DNA of 64,000 nt. Origin: a candidate division KSB1 bacterium (GTDB lineage Bacteria > Zhuqueibacterota > Zhuqueibacteria > JANLFK01 > Oleimicrobiaceae). The stretch spans positions 1 through 64,000 of the forward strand of contig JAPDPR010000007.1 in the NCBI GenBank assembly GCA_034506335.1, given 5' to 3'. Below the pieces are notes generated by a model. The model worked only from the letters and a program-made list of their open reading frames with translations. It was not told the DNA's origin and searched no databases. A program made the position numbers and the translations under genes. The first letter of the stretch is position 1; each line of letters opens with the position of its first letter. Of the stretch, positions 9,056 to 17,882 are shown piece after piece.

Positions 9056-11494
9056 ATGGCACGGATTCTCCTTTCGACCCTGGCAACGACAACAATCCTG
9101 CTCGTGGGCACCTGCGCTGGGGCCTCAGCAGTAGAAACCGGGTACAAGGACAGACTTCGGCAGGTGCTGGCCTGGGCGGATACATGCAAAGGGGAAAGCT
9201 TTTTCCTTGCGGCAGCCAAGATCCACAACGGCGCGCATCGTGAGCAGGGTTTCGCGGACTTTGGGCGCGCCCTCCGCCGCCTGGACAAGTCGCCATCCGG
9301 CATGTTCGACATCTACAGTCTGATGATAAGCTACCTAGCAATACGCGATGAACTGCCAGATAGCCTCAAACAGCGGGTACGTGACGCAATGCTCACTGCC
9401 CGCTTTTACCGCGGCGACACCGAGAACCATCTCACCATGTACTACACAGGCCTGTACCTGGCTGCGCAGGCGTTTTCCGACCTTCCGGCCGAGAGGTGGT
9501 ACACGGGCAAATCCGCAGCGCAGAACATGGCTGAAGCCAAGAGCTGGTTAGAGTATTGGATGCGCACCACAACCACAATTGGCCAGGGCGAATTCGATTC
9601 GCCAACCTACATGGCCTTTTTCATCACGCCGATGTTTGGCCTTTGCCAGTGGGCAGAGGACCCGGTTATGCGCGACAACGCCCGGGCCATGCTCCACTGG
9701 CTTATTGCGGACTTTGCTGTCGAGCACCTGCAAGGGATGTACGTCGGTGCTCATAGTCGCGAGTACCCCGAACGCCTGACAAACAAGACTCACCCCGGTT
9801 CGGTAATGAACGCCTGGGCGTGGCTCCTATTCGGACAGACAGCACCGCACTTCGATGACACGCTTGTGGCAGCAGCACTCTGTGACTTTGTGCTACCGGA
9901 GGTCCTCTACCTCATTGGCACTGATAGGAGCACCCCTTATGTCCATACTGAAACCAAGCGCGTGCGCAACGTCATCCGCCTTGGCGCGGTCAAGAATCCA
10001 CCGGTCTACAAATACACCTACATGACCAAAGACTACGCCCTGGGTTCGATGATGGGCGGCGCCATTCTCCAACCGATCCAGCAACACGTGTGGGACGTCA
10101 GCTTCGTCACGGAGAGCCCCCATGCCTCCATTTTCTCGGTGCACCCTTACATCGGCGAAGAGGATCTAGGCATGTTTTTCCCCGAGGAAAGGAAGTTTGC
10201 GCTGGACGAAGTGACGCGCTTCCACACCTACTACGGGAGCGAGAACAAGTGGTCCTCTAGTTCGCCCTACGAGAAAACTTTTCAGCACAAGAATGCCATC
10301 ATCGTGCTCTACGACATCCCCCCAGGGACAAAGTTCCCCCACATCGACGCCTATTTTCCCAAGGACCTGGAGCGCCGCGAAGTTGATCGTTCCGGGTGGA
10401 TTTTCGTGGAGGCCGGGCGCTGCTACATTGCCTACTTCCCGCTCAAGCCATATGAGTGGATAGAAGAGCCTGACTGCTACCGGCTACGAAGCTATGCGCT
10501 AAGGAATGGCTGCGTAGTGGAGGTTGCGGGACGCGAAGAGTACCCCAGTTTCGAGGCTTTCAAGGCACGTATCCGCCAAAACACCCTGGTGCACCACACC
10601 TTTGAGGCCACGGCCATGGTGAGTTACACGACCTCGGGCGGGGATGTTATGCAGTTCGCGTTCCACGGCGAACGGCGCCTGAATGGGAAGGTGATTGATT
10701 TCCAGGACTATGGGCTGTTCCGGGGGCCGTTCTTGAACGCCGAGGTGGGGAGCCGCAAGCTTTTTATCCAACACGGCGGCAAGGGGTTGGTGGTGGACAT
10801 GGCCACCGCTGATCGAGCACTCATACTCCCGCTGGTCCGCTGCAGGCGGACCACACAGGCCCCGACTTTGGATGGCACGCTAAATGATCCTGCATGGTCT
10901 CTCGCGGAACCCCTCCTCTTGAGCGACGCAGTGACCGGCACCACGCCTCGCTATCACACAGAAGTCCGGCTCTTATACGACGATCGCTACCTTTACGTCG
11001 GTTTCCGGTGCGAGGACGAACACATCTGGGCAACCATCAAACAGCGGGATGGGGCGATTTATGATGAGGAGTGCGTGGAGGTGTTCTTGAATCCTGCCAA
11101 TGCGCCTCACCAGTACTACGAGATCAACGTGAGTCCACGCAATGTGGTGTTCGACGCCTGTTTGATTAACGAGCGCACGCCCCAAAATCCGGAGGGCACC
11201 TTCAAGAGTCTGAAGCAGTGGGACGCAGAGGGCCTGCGGTCGGCCACTGCAGTCAAGGGCAAGCTCAACGCCCCAGGGAAGGCCACTGAATGGACTGCCG
11301 AGCTGGCCATCCCACTTGGACAGCTCTACGGCGCCCCCCACTGCCCTGCACGTTCCGGTGACATGTGGCGGGCCAATTTCTACCGGATCGACGCGCCGGA
11401 AAAGGGCAAAGATCCACACCTATACGCCTGGAGCCCGACCGCGCGCAGGGCCTTCCACCTCCCCTGGCGCTTTGGGTACATCCAGTTCGAATAA
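9056..11494 (+). CDS. Secreted alpha-toroid-like protein with C-terminal CBM9-like domain
   Basis: This 812-residue protein has an N-terminal signal peptide (residues 1-25). The first 270 residues are helical and aromatic-rich, like the (alpha/alpha) toroids of polysaccharide lyases and six-hairpin glycosidases. A beta-rich middle follows, and from about residue 595 a family 9-like carbohydrate-binding domain (PTLDGTLNDPAW near 602, then RLLYDDRYLYVGF and VEVFLNP). I do not see the HxHxD signature that the two other heparinase-like proteins in this window carry, so catalysis is not shown. It is probably a secreted glycan-active or glycan-binding protein. It lies in the plus-strand unit between the Asp-box protein and the tandem amidohydrolase. 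Confidence 0.72.
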   Translation: MARILLSTLATTTILLVGTCAGASAVETGYKDRLRQVLAWADTCKGESFFLAAAKIHNGAHREQGFADFGRALRRLDKSPSGMFDIYSLMISYLAIRDELPDSLKQRVRDAMLTARFYRGDTENHLTMYYTGLYLAAQAFSDLPAERWYTGKSAAQNMAEAKSWLEYWMRTTTTIGQGEFDSPTYMAFFITPMFGLCQWAEDPVMRDNARAMLHWLIADFAVEHLQGMYVGAHSREYPERLTNKTHPGSVMNAWAWLLFGQTAPHFDDTLVAAALCDFVLPEVLYLIGTDRSTPYVHTETKRVRNVIRLGAVKNPPVYKYTYMTKDYALGSMMGGAILQPIQQHVWDVSFVTESPHASIFSVHPYIGEEDLGMFFPEERKFALDEVTRFHTYYGSENKWSSSSPYEKTFQHKNAIIVLYDIPPGTKFPHIDAYFPKDLERREVDRSGWIFVEAGRCYIAYFPLKPYEWIEEPDCYRLRSYALRNGCVVEVAGREEYPSFEAFKARIRQNTLVHHTFEATAMVSYTTSGGDVMQFAFHGERRLNGKVIDFQDYGLFRGPFLNAEVGSRKLFIQHGGKGLVVDMATADRALILPLVRCRRTTQAPTLDGTLNDPAWSLAEPLLLSDAVTGTTPRYHTEVRLLYDDRYLYVGFRCEDEHIWATIKQRDGAIYDEECVEVFLNPANAPHQYYEINVSPRNVVFDACLINERTPQNPEGTFKSLKQWDAEGLRSATAVKGKLNAPGKATEWTAELAIPLGQLYGAPHCPARSGDMWRANFYRIDAPEKGKDPHLYAWSPTARRAFHLPWRFGYIQFE

Positions 11495-11561
11495 AGAGGC
11501 CTACACCACCGAGCTCAGAAGAGTAACGAGCCAAAGGTAACCCCGACAAGGCGCGGCACCG

Positions 11562-13175
11562 ATGAAAGAAGAACCGATCATCTACTTTGACTGTTTTGCG
11601 GCAATCGGCAGGCGTGCGGCGAAGGACCCTCGTGCTCCGTGGAGCACGGAGCAACTGTTGGCAGAGATGGAACGTTGTCAGATTCACGGCGCATTGGTCT
11701 ACGCCCACCAGGCCCGCGAAACGCACCCTGCTGTGGGGAATCCGCTTGTGATCGAGGAGTGCCGCCGTCATCCCCGCTTGTACCCGTGCTGGGTCGGACT
11801 CCCGCACCACACCGGCGAGTTTCCTCCTCCTGAGCAACTGGTCAAGCAAATGGAAAGCGCAGGCGTACGTGCGCTCAAGCTTTTTCCGCGCCTTTTCGAG
11901 TTCCGTGTAGACGAGCCCACACTTGGCCCTTTGCTCTCCTGTTTGCAGGAAGCCGGCATCTTGCTCATCGTGGATGCGGGCCGATACGATGAGGCTGTCC
12001 AAATGGACTGGGAAGAAGTTGAATGGATTTGTCGCCACTTCCCCCGCCTCAATCTTCTCCTGCACAGCGTGCGGTGGGAAAGCACGCGCATATTGGCCCC
12101 TCTGGCGCAACGGTACCCGAATCTCTACTTCGAGTTTTCCAACTACCAAGGCAACCGCATGCTGGAATTCTGGTGTGACCGGATCGGCCATGAGCGGCTC
12201 CTTTTCGGCACCGAGGCCTTGATCAAGAGCATGGGGGCGGCCCGGGCATATGTGGACTATGCTGAGCTGAATGAGACACAGAAACGCGCCATCGCAGGGG
12301 GGAATCTACAGCGTTTGCTGCGGCTCCCTTCGCTGCCCCCTCAGTACGAGACCTCCTACCATCGTGCGGACCAAGTGCTGCGGGCAGCGCTAAGTGCACA
12401 GCCGGTGCGGGACTCGGTTGTTATTGATGCGCACGCGCACATCACCCAGCCGGGCGGAAGAGGCGCATCCCGGGTGGCTATGAACTCTGCTGACGCGCGG
12501 GCGGTGGTGGAGCGCAACCGCCGTCTGGGAGTGGCAAAGACGTGCGTGAGCTCCTGGACGGCAATCTGGGGCGATTATGAGTTGGGCAACCAGGACACCC
12601 TCCAGGCCATGCGCCAGTTCCCCGACGAGATAGTCGGCTACGCCGTGCTGGACCCCAACTATGTGACCGACTGGGAGCAAGCGTGCCACTACTACCACCA
12701 GCAATGCCGCTTCCTGGGCATGAAGCCTTACTACCCGCGCATGAAGATACCCTACAACGATCCGCTGTTCGACCCATGGTACCGCTTCGGCGACGCGCAC
12801 AGACTTTTCTGCCTTCTTCACTACTCGGACAAGTTCAAGGAGGAGGTCTCCGACATCGCTGCCCGATATCCTAACATTGCTTTCATCCTTGCGCATTCGG
12901 GCACGAGCTGGAAAGTAGCCCGGGAGCACGTCTCGTTGGCAAAACAGTTCCCAAACGTGTACCTCGAAATTACCCTCACCTCGGTGACCAACGGCGTCAT
13001 AGAGTTCATGGTGGAAGAGATTGGCTCTGAGCGCGTCCTGTACGGCTCCGACTCGCCGATGCGCGATCCTTATCCCCAGTTTGGCTGGGTCGCGTATGCG
13101 GACCTTCCAGAGGAGGACAAGCGGAATATCTTGGGGAAAAACATGCAGAAGATACTCGAGCGGGTTACGCTGTAG
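11562..13175 (+). CDS. Tandem amidohydrolase (two amidohydrolase_2 barrels, N-terminal one lacking metal ligands)
   Basis: The 537 residues divide into two homologous TIM barrels, about 1-260 and 285-537. The C-terminal barrel keeps the metal set of the amidohydrolase_2 family: HAH at 291-293, His420, His445 and Asp497 in YGSDSP. In the N-terminal barrel the DxHxH position reads FDCFAAIG (9-16) and the GSD position reads FGTEAL (215-220), so two of the metal-binding elements are gone. Family members decarboxylate or hydrolyse carboxylate and lactone substrates. The N-half is probably a structural or regulatory partner. The gene ends the plus-strand unit, and its last 11 bases overlap the convergent URO-D gene. 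Confidence 0.85.
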   Translation: MKEEPIIYFDCFAAIGRRAAKDPRAPWSTEQLLAEMERCQIHGALVYAHQARETHPAVGNPLVIEECRRHPRLYPCWVGLPHHTGEFPPPEQLVKQMESAGVRALKLFPRLFEFRVDEPTLGPLLSCLQEAGILLIVDAGRYDEAVQMDWEEVEWICRHFPRLNLLLHSVRWESTRILAPLAQRYPNLYFEFSNYQGNRMLEFWCDRIGHERLLFGTEALIKSMGAARAYVDYAELNETQKRAIAGGNLQRLLRLPSLPPQYETSYHRADQVLRAALSAQPVRDSVVIDAHAHITQPGGRGASRVAMNSADARAVVERNRRLGVAKTCVSSWTAIWGDYELGNQDTLQAMRQFPDEIVGYAVLDPNYVTDWEQACHYYHQQCRFLGMKPYYPRMKIPYNDPLFDPWYRFGDAHRLFCLLHYSDKFKEEVSDIAARYPNIAFILAHSGTSWKVAREHVSLAKQFPNVYLEITLTSVTNGVIEFMVEEIGSERVLYGSDSPMRDPYPQFGWVAYADLPEEDKRNILGKNMQKILERVTL

Positions 13176-14265
13176 GTTCGCCCTCCACGCGCGCACGAAT
13201 ATCAGCTGCCCTGTCAAAGATCTCCTCCCTGCTTACCCCGGCGGCGGCAACCAAGGCGAAAACGTTCTCGTCTGGCGCTTCGGGGGGAATTGTGTGCGAG
13301 GCGGCCAAGATGTAGCCTCCCCCATCGATGGTCATCTGCTCAATAAGCGCGCGCGTTGAGAGATAGACCTCATGGGCTGTGCCATACGGGATGGTGTGGA
13401 GGTTGTCCAGGCCTCCCATGAAGGACAGAGCCTGCCCGAACTCTCGCTTGAGCGCACCGGGCTCCATCCCCGGGCAGTTGCACTGGATCGGGTTGAGCAC
13501 GTCCACGCCGATTTCTATCAAGTCCGGGATTATCTCCCGCATCGCCCCACAACAGTGATAGGCCACCCATAAGCCTCTTTTCTTCCCCACGGCCACCACG
13601 CGGGCCAGGTGCGGCTTGATAAGTCGACGCCACGTCTGTGGACTCATCATTAGACCGCGGTGGGAAGCCACATCATCGCCGGTCCAAAGCCAGTCCAGCG
13701 GAAAGCGCGCGCACGCCTCTTGCGCCAACATCGCAGCAAAGTCAGCACAGGCGCGCAAGAGGTTCCAGGCGAGATCCTCGTCTGCTGCAAGGTCCACCAG
13801 GGCCTGTTCCATGCCCCGCAACCTGCAGTACATCTCAAAGGCGCACGGCGAAACGTCGCAGCCAATGAAGGCAGACTCCCCGCCGCGAACCACCGGCTCC
13901 ATTTCCGCGAGCAGTGATTCCTTCCGGTCTATGGGGAACGTGTACTGTCGAACCTGCTCCGGAGACGCGTACGCCAGCGGGTGGTACTCCGGCTGGTTGA
14001 ATGCGCCGCGCTTGACCCACTTGATACCCCAGTAGTCGGTGTGCCACTCTCCCTCATAGGCATGGACAATGCCCTCCATGGCGTAGTTGTTGTTCACCCA
14101 TGTTTGTCGCACGTCGTTGCCCATCGCCTCCCCCACCATGGAGGGCGGGATCTCCAGCACTTTACCCAGGCGTGCTGCCGTGTCGGGGTGAAACCACATG
14201 AAGATGGGGACCCGGTCTGTGGGTTCCCGGCGAAGGGCTGCGTGAACACGCTCTTTACTGGTCAC
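13165..14265 (-). CDS. Uroporphyrinogen decarboxylase (URO-D)-family protein with HxCG metal motif
   Basis: This 366-residue URO-D/MtaA-fold barrel protein begins MTSKERVHAALRREPTDRVP, the usual start of this family. It carries HCCG at 237-240, the His-x-Cys pair that binds zinc in corrinoid methyltransferases such as MtbA. The arginine-rich substrate pocket of true HemE is not recognisable, so haem synthesis is unlikely. A methyltransferase role, for example demethylation of a methoxylated compound, is plausible but unproven, since no corrinoid-binding protein is seen in this window. It is the last gene of a minus-strand unit and its stop converges on the tandem amidohydrolase. Confidence 0.85.
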   Translation of the reverse strand: MTSKERVHAALRREPTDRVPIFMWFHPDTAARLGKVLEIPPSMVGEAMGNDVRQTWVNNNYAMEGIVHAYEGEWHTDYWGIKWVKRGAFNQPEYHPLAYASPEQVRQYTFPIDRKESLLAEMEPVVRGGESAFIGCDVSPCAFEMYCRLRGMEQALVDLAADEDLAWNLLRACADFAAMLAQEACARFPLDWLWTGDDVASHRGLMMSPQTWRRLIKPHLARVVAVGKKRGLWVAYHCCGAMREIIPDLIEIGVDVLNPIQCNCPGMEPGALKREFGQALSFMGGLDNLHTIPYGTAHEVYLSTRALIEQMTIDGGGYILAASHTIPPEAPDENVFALVAAAGVSREEIFDRAADIRARVEGEPTA

Positions 14266-14319
14266 GGCCGAATCTCATCTCGCATGATCTAGGCCTAAGA
14301 GTTCACATGGCGCAGCGCT

Positions 14320-15378
14320 CTACCCTTTTCCCGCGCTAATCCTCTCCCATTCTTCGTACACCGCCATAACCGTGGCAGGATTTGCCCCGGCGCCGAACTC
14401 CAATTGCGCGATGATGCCGCCTGAGGGATCGTAAAGGTGACGGGCCACCTCCCGCACGGCCCGCCTGCCGTCCTCCGGGTCCTGCGAGGGCAGAATGTGC
14501 TGACGGTCAATTTCGCCCCAGAAGGTGATCTTGCCTTTCACCCGTCTGGCGAGGTCGGCCATGTCCATGCAAAAGAGTTGCGAGTTGATGGCGTCCACGC
14601 CGATCTCGACCAGGTCCTCGAATATCTCCGCGATATGGCCATCGGAGTGCATGAAGGCAAACTTGCCATAGCCATGCGCAAACTCGCAATAGTCGCGGTA
14701 CAATGGTTTGAAGAGCTCGCGCCACACCTCCGGCCTGATTAAGAGCTGGTGTTGGCTACCCCAGTCGTCCATGAATCTGATGGCGTCCACGTCGGTGTTC
14801 ACCCAAAATTGCATCTCCTCCAGGAAGAAGTCGTGGATGAGGTTAAGCAGTTCCACGGCCTCTTCGGAGGGGTCAGCCATGTCCATCAGGCTTTGTTCGC
14901 TGCCCCTGATGAACTGGTAGCGCTCCCAAGGCCTGGGACAACAGCCAGCCAACACAAACTTGTCACTCTTGGCACAAAACTCATTCACAACCTTCCGCGC
15001 TCCTTGGGGGTCGGACGGCAGAATCTCATAGGGCGGCTTAACTTCCTCCCAGCGGCGCAGGTCGGCCAATACGGGTTCGCGAACCTCGCCTTGTACCCCG
15101 TTTTGAATGTTGACGAATCGGCACCCCCACTCGTCGGTGAAAGTCCCTTTCGCATACATGGCCCCCTTTACCCTCGGCGATGGCCTGTACACATCGGGCG
15201 CTCCTGCAAAGTCAGAAGGGTACCGTCGCTGCACCTCGGCCACCGCATCTGGGTAGTGTTCAACAGCCCATGGCAACACCCACAGATCCCGGGGGATCCG
15301 CTCCGGGTGATGGAAGGTGATCGCCTTGCGCACAATCTCCCGGGGCGGAATGCCTTCCTTTTTCCTTTTCAAACTCAT
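14320..15378 (-). CDS. URO-D-family protein with HxDG in place of HxCG
   Basis: This 352-residue barrel protein is related to the other URO-D-like proteins in the window, with an N-terminus resembling REIVRKAITFHHPERIPRD. The position that is HxCG in the methyltransferase-like paralogues reads HSDG at 244-247. A catalytic or metal-binding change is therefore likely. Its ATG overlaps the stop of the upstream deoxyhypusine-synthase-like gene (ATGA), which implies coupled translation. The function is unknown; the family is often found near sugar-catabolism genes in FCB-group and Planctomycete genomes. Confidence 0.82.
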   Translation of the reverse strand: MSLKRKKEGIPPREIVRKAITFHHPERIPRDLWVLPWAVEHYPDAVAEVQRRYPSDFAGAPDVYRPSPRVKGAMYAKGTFTDEWGCRFVNIQNGVQGEVREPVLADLRRWEEVKPPYEILPSDPQGARKVVNEFCAKSDKFVLAGCCPRPWERYQFIRGSEQSLMDMADPSEEAVELLNLIHDFFLEEMQFWVNTDVDAIRFMDDWGSQHQLLIRPEVWRELFKPLYRDYCEFAHGYGKFAFMHSDGHIAEIFEDLVEIGVDAINSQLFCMDMADLARRVKGKITFWGEIDRQHILPSQDPEDGRRAVREVARHLYDPSGGIIAQLEFGAGANPATVMAVYEEWERISAGKG

Positions 15379-16358
15379 GAGTGAGCACCCTCTTGGCTAA
15401 GGAGGCGCACCACCTCGCGATGCAGTGCAGGCAGCGTGAGTCGGTGTTCGCCCCGGATGTAGAAGCTCTGTCCTCCATCCCGCACCGTACGGACAAGGAG
15501 GGTCTTGTATGGCCGGAAGTAGTATCGCGGATCCGTCTTGGGTGCTTCTTCATCCAACTCCTCCCCCAAGTCCAGAAGATCAAACACCGCGGTGGTGAAC
15601 CTCCGGATCGCCCTTCCCTCCTGGCGGGCGACATTTCGAGCCATGGACAATGCCTTGAGAAACACCTCGGGGCCCATCACTGCTGTGCCAAAGTTCAACA
15701 GCACGCCGCCTTCGAACTGCGAAACGGTGTGGGCAATAGTGAGAAAGTCCTGGTATGAAGTGGCACCGAGCGCAGCACCATCGCAGTTGGGGTGCTCGTG
15801 GATGATGTCGTAGCCGATGCCCACATGGACCGTTATTGGCACACGCAGGCGGAAACCGGCAGCCACAATGCTCACCTCCCGATGCGGGAAGCGCTCTTGT
15901 TCGATCATGCGACCGATGGCCTCACCCATGCCGAGCCCGTCGCGGGCACCCTGAACCACGGCATCATTGATCCTGCCTGTTTCTTGCCATAGGCCAAACT
16001 GCCCCTCTCGGATGTAGTGCGCCACGCTCTCCGAAGTGGCCCCAATGAGGGCCAGCTCAAAATCGTGGATTGTCCCTGCGCCATTCATGCCCACGTGGGT
16101 CACGACGCCCCGTTCCATGAGGTCGATCACCACGCGCGAGAGCCCAGCTTTGATGACATGCGCGCCCATCATGAGGAGCACCTGGTGACCGCCTCGGGCG
16201 GCATCTACCACAGCCCGTGCGACGGGCGCCACTTTCTCTTGCGGAAATTCCCCAGAAATCTGCCCGGGCACGATCAAATCGCTCAATGTCACCAAGTGCT
16301 GTCGTTCTGCAAGAGGCTTGATCGCCAGTCTGGTCCTGTCGAACGTGGGAAAAGGCAT
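15375..16358 (-). CDS. Deoxyhypusine synthase-like Rossmann protein of unknown substrate
   Basis: This 327-residue protein has no signal peptide. The order of glycine-rich motifs (LLMMGAHVIKAGLSR near 101-115, then GMNGAGTIHDFELALIG near 135-151) and a later segment with IGYDIIHEHPN recall the deoxyhypusine synthase fold. I could not recognise the active-site lysine region of the eukaryal enzyme with confidence. Bacterial members of this superfamily act on other substrates or are uncharacterised. The start ATG follows GAGGAG, which lies inside the last codons of the upstream HAD gene, so the two are coupled. Its own end overlaps the next URO-D gene by 4 bp. Confidence 0.5.
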   Translation of the reverse strand: MPFPTFDRTRLAIKPLAERQHLVTLSDLIVPGQISGEFPQEKVAPVARAVVDAARGGHQVLLMMGAHVIKAGLSRVVIDLMERGVVTHVGMNGAGTIHDFELALIGATSESVAHYIREGQFGLWQETGRINDAVVQGARDGLGMGEAIGRMIEQERFPHREVSIVAAGFRLRVPITVHVGIGYDIIHEHPNCDGAALGATSYQDFLTIAHTVSQFEGGVLLNFGTAVMGPEVFLKALSMARNVARQEGRAIRRFTTAVFDLLDLGEELDEEAPKTDPRYYFRPYKTLLVRTVRDGGQSFYIRGEHRLTLPALHREVVRLLSQEGAHS

Positions 16359-16361
16359 GGT

Positions 16362-17189
16362 CTACTCCTCGCCAAAGAGAAGCGCTGTCAGGGCCTGGGC
16401 GGCGCGAAAATCAGGGATGATGATGTCTGCACCGGCCGCGATGAGCACCTGGCGCTTCCGCTGGTCAGTGCCGGCGCGCCTCACCTCGTCGGAGGCCACA
16501 CCCACCGCTAATCCACCAACCCTCTTTGTGTCCTCAATTTCCACATAGCCGTCCCCAAACGTGACAAGCTCTGTGCCCTGCACGTGTTGTTCGGAAAAGA
16601 TAGCATGAATGGCTACCATCTTGGCGTCCTCGAGCCGATCGTCTTGGGCGCCGTGGATGGCATCAAAGTAGTCGATGATGCCTAACGCCCGCGCCTCGTC
16701 CCTGACGTCCACCTCGTCCGTGCCAGAGGCTAGGTAGCAGCGCACGCCGTGCGCCTTCAGTGCCTCCAGCATCTGTACTGCACCGGGCACCATCATCTGT
16801 TCTGCCGGTACTTTCCCGCTCTTGACCGCTTCGACCCGTCCTTTGATGCGTTCCCAGAGTCGCGCTAGGTACTCTTTCTTGTACACGCCTGGAGGCTCAG
16901 GGTTTCCACCGCGCTTTTTCACCTCCTCCGCCAAGCGCATCATCTGGAAAATTGTCTGCTGGCCGGTAGTCACAGTGACCACATGGCGGACAAAGCGTTC
17001 CAGTTCCGGCGGCGGCTCGTGGCATGGTGTTTCCATGAGCACCTCCACCATGAGTGGCACCATCACCTCTTGCCACCCCTGGCGCAGTAGCGAGAGGGTT
17101 CCGTCAAAGTCAAAAAGCGCGTGCCGGATTGGGAGCCCCAGCCGCCCCGGGTTAATCACTTCGATCTCGTCGTACTCGGTTGTGCGCAT
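16362..17189 (-). CDS. HAD-superfamily phosphatase
   Basis: From the ATG at 17187-17189 this is a 275-residue haloacid-dehalogenase-type hydrolase. Motif I is DFDGTLS near residue 25 and the acidic motif IV is FGDGYVEIED. A helical cap lies between them, and YLASGTDE fits motif II. It probably removes phosphate from a sugar phosphate or similar metabolite in the cytoplasm. The frame stays open 46 codons further upstream, but that extension looks non-protein-like, and the ATG used here is preceded by AAGAGAG. The gene ends GEE-stop, and these bases supply the ribosome-binding site of the next gene. The substrate is unknown. Confidence 0.85.
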   Translation of the reverse strand: MRTTEYDEIEVINPGRLGLPIRHALFDFDGTLSLLRQGWQEVMVPLMVEVLMETPCHEPPPELERFVRHVVTVTTGQQTIFQMMRLAEEVKKRGGNPEPPGVYKKEYLARLWERIKGRVEAVKSGKVPAEQMMVPGAVQMLEALKAHGVRCYLASGTDEVDVRDEARALGIIDYFDAIHGAQDDRLEDAKMVAIHAIFSEQHVQGTELVTFGDGYVEIEDTKRVGGLAVGVASDEVRRAGTDQRKRQVLIAAGADIIIPDFRAAQALTALLFGEE

Positions 17190-17304
17190 CACTTCTCTCT
17201 TGGTAGTCGCAACGTTCTTCCGTCTAGGCCAAAGTACCGCGAACACCCCCGGGAAAGAACACGGAAGCCGGGTCGCCACACCCCCCGCAGGAAAAAATGA
17301 AAGG

Positions 17305-17814
17305 CTACCATCGGTCGTAGTGCACAAGCTCGGAGAGGGGTTTGCGGCTCTTGGGGCCTGGCCGATCGTCGGGGTAGCCGAGTGGCGTGAACGCCAGCGG
17401 CTCGACCCCCTCGGGCAGCCGCAACACTTCGCGCGCGGCTACTGGATCAAAGGCGGCAACCCAACAGGTGCCCAAGCCCAGGTCGGCCGCTGCCAATACA
17501 AGGTGGTCCATAGCGATCGTGGCATCCACGTCGGCATAGTTCTTCCCGTCGCGACGCGTCCAGGCCTTGTCCGGCACAGTGCACATCGCAATTACCAGCG
17601 GGGCCTGGGTGAACCAGGGCGCCTTGTAGATCCTGTGCAGCTCTTCTTCCCGTTCTCTGGTCTTTACAACAACTACAGCAAAGGGCTGGCGATTGGCGGC
17701 TGTAGGTGCCAGACGCGCCGCCTCAAGGATCGCTGCCAGCTTCTCCTCCTCCACGGGAACGCTCTTGTAGGCCCGTACGCTATAGCGCGCCCGGACAAGT
17801 TGCGAAAACTCCAT
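17305..17814 (-). CDS. Nitroreductase-family FMN protein
   Basis: This 169-residue protein is of normal length for a short nitroreductase. The N-terminal RYSVRAYKSVPVEEEKL contains the FMN-binding RxSxR motif, AARLAPTAANRQPF matches the second flavin-contact segment, and DLGLGTCWVAAF with LGYPDDRPGPKSRKPL matches the C-terminal part. It would be a cytoplasmic NAD(P)H-dependent flavin reductase with an unknown acceptor. The ATG follows GGAGG. It lies between the radical-SAM activase gene (68 bp upstream) and the HAD gene (115 bp downstream). Confidence 0.9.
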   Translation of the reverse strand: MEFSQLVRARYSVRAYKSVPVEEEKLAAILEAARLAPTAANRQPFAVVVVKTREREEELHRIYKAPWFTQAPLVIAMCTVPDKAWTRRDGKNYADVDATIAMDHLVLAAADLGLGTCWVAAFDPVAAREVLRLPEGVEPLAFTPLGYPDDRPGPKSRKPLSELVHYDRW

Positions 17815-17882
17815 ACTGCCTCCACGTCTTGCAGAAAGGTATGAACCTCCCGTCGCGCCTCATGGCTGTCTTTCACCCCAAT

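Noticed and set aside
17190-17327. 46-residue N-terminal extension of the HAD gene
   Set aside because: The composition is unlike a protein, and the ATG at 17187-17189 has its own ribosome-binding site directly before the conserved region.
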